NCBI GenBank assembly: GCA_030546905.1
Contig: JAUOPI010000014.1
Span: 38,189 to 102,188 of the forward strand
DNA length: 64,000 nucleotides
Direction: 5' to 3'
From: Granulosicoccaceae sp. 1_MG-2023
GTDB lineage: Bacteria > Pseudomonadota > Gammaproteobacteria > Granulosicoccales > Granulosicoccaceae
Shown here: positions 59,342 through 64,000 of the stretch, in pieces
Layout: each line of letters opens with the position of its first letter
Position numbering within the stretch: position 1 is the stretch's first letter
Notes under the pieces: model-generated
Databases searched by the model: none
What the model was told of the DNA's origin: nothing
What the model saw: the letters and a program-made list of their open reading frames with translations, nothing else
Made by a program: the position numbers and the translations under genes

Positions 59342-62300
59342 TTAGTCCTCAAGCGTGCGGAATTCCACCCGCCGGTTTTTCGCCCGGCCTTCCGATGTCG
59401 CATTGCTGACAATCGGACGGTTTTCCCCGTAGTTGCGGCTTTCCAGCCGGTTCGGCTCAACCCCTTTGCCGATCAGATAGCCGATCACCGAAAGCGCTCG
59501 CGCTTCTGACAAACGCATGTTCGCGCCCGCGTCGCCCTGACTGTCTGTGTGCGCCATTACCGCCACACGGATCTGCGGATAGGCCAGCAGCGTTGCCGCC
59601 GCCTCATCAAGAATCGACTCCGACTCCATAGTCAAGGAAGCCGAGCCCGACTCGAAGTTGACCCCTTCCATAACCCCGTCAAACATATCGCAGCCAACCG
59701 CGTTGATCGGCTTATAGGGCAAGGAACCCGGGCACTGATCCAGATCGTCGCTGACACCGTCGTTGTCTGAATCCAACACCGGTTTCACCAGCGGCACAGG
59801 TGCAGCCGGTTGCGGCGCGGCCTGCGGCACGGGTTTCGGTGCCGCAGTTGTCACAGGCAGACCAAAACGGTAGAGCGCACTGACACCGGCAAACGCCGCG
59901 TCGGTGTCGTAATGCGTGTACTCGGCGCGTAAAGCCAGCCCCTTGCTGAAGCCGTATTCAAGCCCGACACCCAACACCAGTGCGTAGTCATTCCTGCGTT
60001 CAAAATCGATATCGGCAGAGTTTTGCATACTGCTTGCTCCGGCACGCAGATAGGCGGACAACTGCGTCCGCGTATCACGGTCTTCCTGCCGGTTCAGGCC
60101 ATATACAAGCGCACTCAGCGAATAGACCGTGTAATCGAGCTCGCCCTGCGGATTCAGGGTCGCCGTGCCCAACTGGTTGGCCTGCAACTCCGTCGAAAAG
60201 CGGTTACTCAGATCAATCCCCAGAGTCAGGTGCATGCCGGTATCGTTTTTGTCCTTCACCGAACCATTGATATCAGCCGCATCAGGCTCCAACTGACTCA
60301 CGCCAACACCGGCACCGATATAAACACGCTTGGCAAATGCATCCTGCGGCACATCAGCGGCCAGCGCCTGCGGCGCCTGCCCCATCAAAGCCGAAGCCAC
60401 GCTGGCCACCAGCACCAACGGCAGCAGGCGCCGTGCTGCGCGCGCCAATCGGCGGCGCAGCAACAGCAGAGAGGCTAACAAGGCCATGCCCGGCAAGGTC
60501 GGATCCACCGGTGCGCCCGGCTTGCCCATCACGCAACCACCATCGAGACCGGCGTAGACCGTACCGTCGCTGCTTTGCTGGTAGTCGGGCGTGCCGTCGT
60601 TATCCGTATCCGGCAAGGCAGCACCCAGCTCAGGCGTTTGGTCGGCATCATCATAGAGACCATCACCATTGGCATCAGGATCGGCACTATCGACAATACC
60701 ATCGCCGTCAGTATCGGCCTCGTTGATATAGCTTGCGTCAAAGCGGTCATCAATTCCGTCGCCGTCACTATCGACGCCAGCAGTCTGATCAACATCAACC
60801 GTGTCCGGAATACCGTCAGCATCACTGTCCTGCATCGGATCAACAACCCCGTCACCATCCACATCACGGCTACCGCTTTCAGCCTGATCGCTCATACCAT
60901 CGTTATCGGAATCCCGGTCAAGATAATCAGCATCACCATCGCTGTCAGTATCTCCCGGCACCACCGGCAGGCTGTTCAGGCCATCATCAAGGCCGTCCCC
61001 GTTAGTGTCGGCAAAGTCATCGATCAGGCCGTCATGTCCGGCATCCGCGCCCTGTGTTTCCAACAGATCGGACAAACCATCCTGATCACTGTCCAGATCG
61101 CGGTAATCGGGCACCTTGTCCTTGTCGGTATCCGGCACATCCAGGGCGGAAATGGTCAGCGCATCATCAGCACCGTCGGCATTGTTGTCGACAAAATCGT
61201 CGATACGCCCGTCTCCGTCACTGTCCGCATTTCCGGCCTCGAGCAGATCGGCAATACCGTCGTTGTCCGAATCCAGATCACGATAATCCGGTACACCGTC
61301 AGCATCGGCATCATGGATCCGGCCATCCGCAGCTGCGGGCACACCGTTGCTGTCGACCTGACCATCGATATGCCCGTCGCCGTCTGCATCACTCAGGCGG
61401 TTCTCGAGAACGTCGGTAATACCGTCATTATCACTGTCGAGATCCAGGTAATCTGCAACCCCGTCACCATCTGCGTCTGACAACGTACCGGCAGTCTCAC
61501 CGCTGTCTACCGCGGTTTCAACCGTGTCGGCCAGGCCGTTGGCACCGACCGGATAGTCGGTATCAATGCGCCCGTCATTGTCAGCATCGACCGCAGAGAT
61601 TGTGCCGTCGAACAGACCCGACTCGGCAAGATCACTGACACCATCATTATCCGAATCCAGATCTCGGAAGTCCGCTACCCCGTCTGCGTCGCTATCGGCG
61701 CTGCCTTCTTCGGCGTCGCTGATACCGTCGTTGTCGGCATCAAGATCCAGATAATCCGCAATGCCATCACCGTCGCTGTCATCAACACCTTCCAGCGCAT
61801 CGGCAATCCCGTCATTGTCAGAGTCAGTATCTTTGGCGTCATCAATGCCGTCGCCATCGGAATCCGACCCGGCTTCAACACTATCGGGTATGCCGTCGTT
61901 ATCGTCGTCCGTGTCGGCATAGTCCGGCGTACCGTCAGCATCGCTGTCAGTCAGATCATCGGCGCTGTCCGGGATGCCGTCACCGTCGGAATCCGTATCG
62001 CGGAAATCCTCAAGCCCGTCACCGTCGCTATCGCCTGTGCCTTCATCGCTGTCGTCGATACCGTCGTTATCCGAATCCGTGTCCAGATAATCCGCTATGT
62101 CGTCGCCATCGCTGTCAACCGTACCTTCATCAACGTCTGCAATGCCATCGCTGTCCGAGTCGGTATCCTTGGCGTCATCCACACCGTCGCCGTCGGAATC
62201 CACACCACCTTCAACGCTGTCGGCAATGCCGTCGTTATCGTCGTCCGTATCGGCATAATCAGGCGTGCCGTCAGCATCGGTATCACCGAGGTCATCGGCG

Positions 62301-64000
62301 CTGTCCGGGGTGCCGTCACCGTCGGAATCCGTGTCGCGGAAATCCTCAAGCCCGTCACCGTCGCTATCGCCTGCGCCTTCATCGCTGTCGTCGATACCGT
62401 CGTTATCCGAATCCGTGTCCAGATAATCCGCTATGTCGTCGCCATCGCTGTCAACCGTACCCTCATCAGCGTCAGCAATGCCATCGCTATCCGAGTCGGT
62501 ATCCTTGGCGTCATCCACACCGTCGCCGTCGGAATCCACACCGCCTTCAACGCTGTCGGCAATGCCGTCGTTATCGTCGTCCGTATCGGCATAGTCCGGC
62601 GTGCCGTCAGCATCGGTATCACCGAGGTCATCGGCGCTGTCCGGGGTGCCGTCACCGTCGGAATCCGTGTCGCGGAAATCCTCAAGCCCGTCGCCGTCGC
62701 TATCGCCTGTGCTTTCCTCGCTGTCACCGATACCGTCGTTATCCGAATCCGTGTCCAGATAGTCGGCTACATCATCACCATCGCTGTCGCCTGCACCCTC
62801 ATCGGCGTCGCTGATACCGTCGTTATCCGAATCCGTATCCAGATAATCCGCCACGTCGTCGCCATCACTGTCGCCCGCACCTTCACCGGCATCATCAATA
62901 CCGTCGTTATCCGAATCCGTATCCAGATAATCCGCTACGTCGTCCTCATCACTGTCGGCTGAACCTTCGTCCGCGTCGCTGATGCCGTCGCCATCCGCAT
63001 CGGGATCAATACGATCGGGCAAGCCATCGTTATCCGTGTCAGCGTCCGACAGAGCACTGCCGCTGAGTCCGTCACTGAAGCCGTCGCCGTCAGCATCGAC
63101 AAAATCATCGACCTGCCCGTCTCCGTCCTGGTCAGTTCCACCGGCTTCAAGCGTGTCGCCAAGCCCGTCATTGTCGGAATCACTGTCGATGAAATCATCA
63201 AGCCCGTCACCATCACTGTCACGCGGCAGATCAGCGTTACCATCGGCATCATAGTCAACAACACCGCTGTCAGCCGGGTTCTCGACCACGTCCGGCATGC
63301 CGTTGCTGCCAACCTCACCATCAAGGCGTCCGTCCTGATCCGCATCAGCCGCAAGCGGCGCACCGGATTCAGCCAAATCGCTGATACCGTCGTTGTCAGA
63401 ATCCAGATCCCGGAAGTCAGCAACCCCATCGCCATCAGAGTCGCCCGCGCCTTCCACGGCATCGCTGATACCATCGTTATCCGAGTCGGTATCCCTGGCG
63501 TCATCCACACCGTCGCCATCGGAATCCACACCGCCTTCGACGCTGTCGGCAATGCCGTCGTTGTCGTCGTCCATGTCGGCATAATCGGGCGTGCCGTCAG
63601 CATCGCTATCAGTCAGATCATCAGCGCTGTCCGGGATGCCGTCACCGTCGGAATCCGTATCCAGATAATCGGCTACACCATCACCATCGCTGTCGCCTGC
63701 ACCTTCATCGGCATCATCAATACCGTCGTTATCGGAATCCGTATCCAGGTAATCCGCTACACCATCACCATCGCTGTCGGCTGAACCTTCATCGGCATCG
63801 TCAATACCGTCGTTATCGGAATCCGTATCCAGGTAATCCGCTACATCATCGCCATCGCTGTCGCCTGCACCTTCATCGGCATCATCAATACCGTCGTTAT
63901 CCGAATCCGTGTCCAGGTAGTCGGCTACATCATCGCCATCGCTGTCGGCGGCACCTTCATCGGCATCATCAATACCGTCGTTATCCGAATCCGTATCCAG
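59342..64000 (-). CDS. Giant thrombospondin type-3 repeat / OmpA-family protein (5' end outside window)
   Basis: The frame is open from the right edge to a TAA at 59342: 1552 residues are visible, the start is not. Order: over 1100 residues of Asp-rich TSP3 repeats (DSDGDG.., Ca2+-binding) with a 28-residue period; a spacer; a CTERM-like segment (Gly-Gly-Cys at about 60540, then [20 protein letters not shown]); a second signal-peptide-like segment ([17 protein letters not shown] to ALAAD, about 60360-60440); an OmpA-like beta barrel ([17 protein letters not shown], about 59870-60330); one more TSP3 unit ([17 protein letters not shown]); and an OmpA peptidoglycan-binding domain ([30 protein letters not shown]). 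Probably a cell-surface stalk anchored in the outer membrane, or a precursor that is split in two. Confidence 0.87.
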   Translation of the reverse strand: MDTDSDNDGIDDADEGAADSDGDDVADYLDTDSDNDGIDDADEGAGDSDGDDVADYLDTDSDNDGIDDADEGSADSDGDGVADYLDTDSDNDGIDDADEGAGDSDGDGVADYLDTDSDGDGIPDSADDLTDSDADGTPDYADMDDDNDGIADSVEGGVDSDGDGVDDARDTDSDNDGISDAVEGAGDSDGDGVADFRDLDSDNDGISDLAESGAPLAADADQDGRLDGEVGSNGMPDVVENPADSGVVDYDADGNADLPRDSDGDGLDDFIDSDSDNDGLGDTLEAGGTDQDGDGQVDDFVDADGDGFSDGLSGSALSDADTDNDGLPDRIDPDADGDGISDADEGSADSDEDDVADYLDTDSDNDGIDDAGEGAGDSDGDDVADYLDTDSDNDGISDADEGAGDSDGDDVADYLDTDSDNDGIGDSEESTGDSDGDGLEDFRDTDSDGDGTPDSADDLGDTDADGTPDYADTDDDNDGIADSVEGGVDSDGDGVDDAKDTDSDSDGIADADEGTVDSDGDDIADYLDTDSDNDGIDDSDEGAGDSDGDGLEDFRDTDSDGDGTPDSADDLGDTDADGTPDYADTDDDNDGIADSVEGGVDSDGDGVDDAKDTDSDSDGIADVDEGTVDSDGDDIADYLDTDSDNDGIDDSDEGTGDSDGDGLEDFRDTDSDGDGIPDSADDLTDSDADGTPDYADTDDDNDGIPDSVEAGSDSDGDGIDDAKDTDSDNDGIADALEGVDDSDGDGIADYLDLDADNDGISDAEEGSADSDADGVADFRDLDSDNDGVSDLAESGLFDGTISAVDADNDGRIDTDYPVGANGLADTVETAVDSGETAGTLSDADGDGVADYLDLDSDNDGITDVLENRLSDADGDGHIDGQVDSNGVPAAADGRIHDADADGVPDYRDLDSDNDGIADLLEAGNADSDGDGRIDDFVDNNADGADDALTISALDVPDTDKDKVPDYRDLDSDQDGLSDLLETQGADAGHDGLIDDFADTNGDGLDDGLNSLPVVPGDTDSDGDADYLDRDSDNDGMSDQAESGSRDVDGDGVVDPMQDSDADGIPDTVDVDQTAGVDSDGDGIDDRFDASYINEADTDGDGIVDSADPDANGDGLYDDADQTPELGAALPDTDNDGTPDYQQSSDGTVYAGLDGGCVMGKPGAPVDPTLPGMALLASLLLLRRRLARAARRLLPLVLVASVASALMGQAPQALAADVPQDAFAKRVYIGAGVGVSQLEPDAADINGSVKDKNDTGMHLTLGIDLSNRFSTELQANQLGTATLNPQGELDYTVYSLSALVYGLNRQEDRDTRTQLSAYLRAGASSMQNSADIDFERRNDYALVLGVGLEYGFSKGLALRAEYTHYDTDAAFAGVSALYRFGLPVTTAAPKPVPQAAPQPAAPVPLVKPVLDSDNDGVSDDLDQCPGSLPYKPINAVGCDMFDGVMEGVNFESGSASLTMESESILDEAAATLLAYPQIRVAVMAHTDSQGDAGANMRLSEARALSVIGYLIGKGVEPNRLESRNYGENRPIVSNATSEGRAKNRRVEFRTLED
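60600..64000 (-). repeat. Tandem TSP3 coding repeats (84-bp unit, 336-bp higher-order unit)
   Basis: The DNA coding for TSP3 units repeats every 84 bp (28 codons) at 62.7-63.0 kb and again near the right edge. At 61.9-62.7 kb a near-identical 336-bp block (four units) recurs three times; for example one 10-mer recurs at 62001, 62337 and 62673. Towards 60.6-61.8 kb the units are more diverged and carry longer inserts. The recent-looking part is in the middle and right, showing expansion by unequal recombination or slippage. Confidence 0.9.

Noticed and set aside
60575..63584. Repetitive plus-strand frames (Ile/Val/Thr- or Pro/Ser-rich) opposite the TSP3 repeats
   Set aside because: They arise because repetitive Asp/Gly codons read in other frames stay open. 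The minus-strand frame has coherent Ca-binding repeats followed by an OmpA domain.
62000..64000. Regular 84-bp repeats as a possible CRISPR array
   Set aside because: Units are contiguous, coding and vary at synonymous positions; there are no unique spacers and no cas genes.

Overview
The window reads as chromosomal DNA of a GC-rich Gammaproteobacterium. MsrA, PerM, NsrR, PpnN, RlmG, RhlE and ProS all resemble the gammaproteobacterial (E. coli-type) versions. The genus cannot be fixed from the sequence alone. Housekeeping and metabolic genes dominate and there are no tRNA or rRNA genes. Accessory interest concentrates at 29.6-47.4 kb and at the right edge.

Layout. 0-5.4 kb: the tail of an unknown gene, a small conserved protein, PPK2, MsrA, the Mg2+ channel MgtE, a REP/BIME-like repeat array, PerM and a small hypothetical gene. 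5.4-10.9 kb: an RND efflux operon (adaptor, pump, LysR regulator) with an AT-rich palindrome in its promoter. 11-13.8 kb: ProS and a GT4 glycosyltransferase. 13.8-18.9 kb: thiolase, the nitric-oxide pair NsrR/NnrS with a recognisable NsrR site, and an acyl-CoA dehydrogenase. 19-27.4 kb: one operon with a complete LIV-type ABC importer flanked by two CoA ligases, which suggests uptake and activation of a carboxylic acid. 27.5-29.6 kb: a Tat-exported PhoX-type phosphatase.

29.6-47.4 kb: an unusual type I export locus. Three long TolC-family paralogues are translationally coupled and followed by a degenerate ATP-grasp-like protein. Divergent from them are an HlyD-type adaptor and an ABC exporter that fuses two cyclic-nucleotide-binding-like domains, an intact C39 peptidase and the ABC module. 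A 5.3-kb integrative element (tyrosine integrase, AlpA-like regulator, DUF3987 protein, a candidate small RNA, iteron-like repeats) sits in the 3' end of the exporter gene. The displaced native end of that gene is still readable at the far side of the element, next to an orphan OmpR-type response regulator. Before insertion, exporter and regulator were neighbours.

47.4-59.3 kb: aromatic aminotransferase, RlmG, GDPD, a pip-ppnN-DTW operon, a GcvA-like LysR regulator, RhlE, a glutathione peroxidase, an NRDE protein and a secreted protein with a GlyGly-CTERM-like tail. 59.3 kb to the end (minus strand): the 3' part of a giant gene. It encodes hundreds of residues of Asp-rich thrombospondin type-3 repeats, an internal C-terminal-sorting-signal-like segment, an internal signal-peptide-like segment, and then a complete OmpA-type barrel plus peptidoglycan-binding domain.

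Most noteworthy: the three-TolC exporter, the reconstructable insertion of the element into the exporter gene, and the polyprotein-like repeat/OmpA fusion. All functional assignments come from reading motifs by eye; no database search was run.
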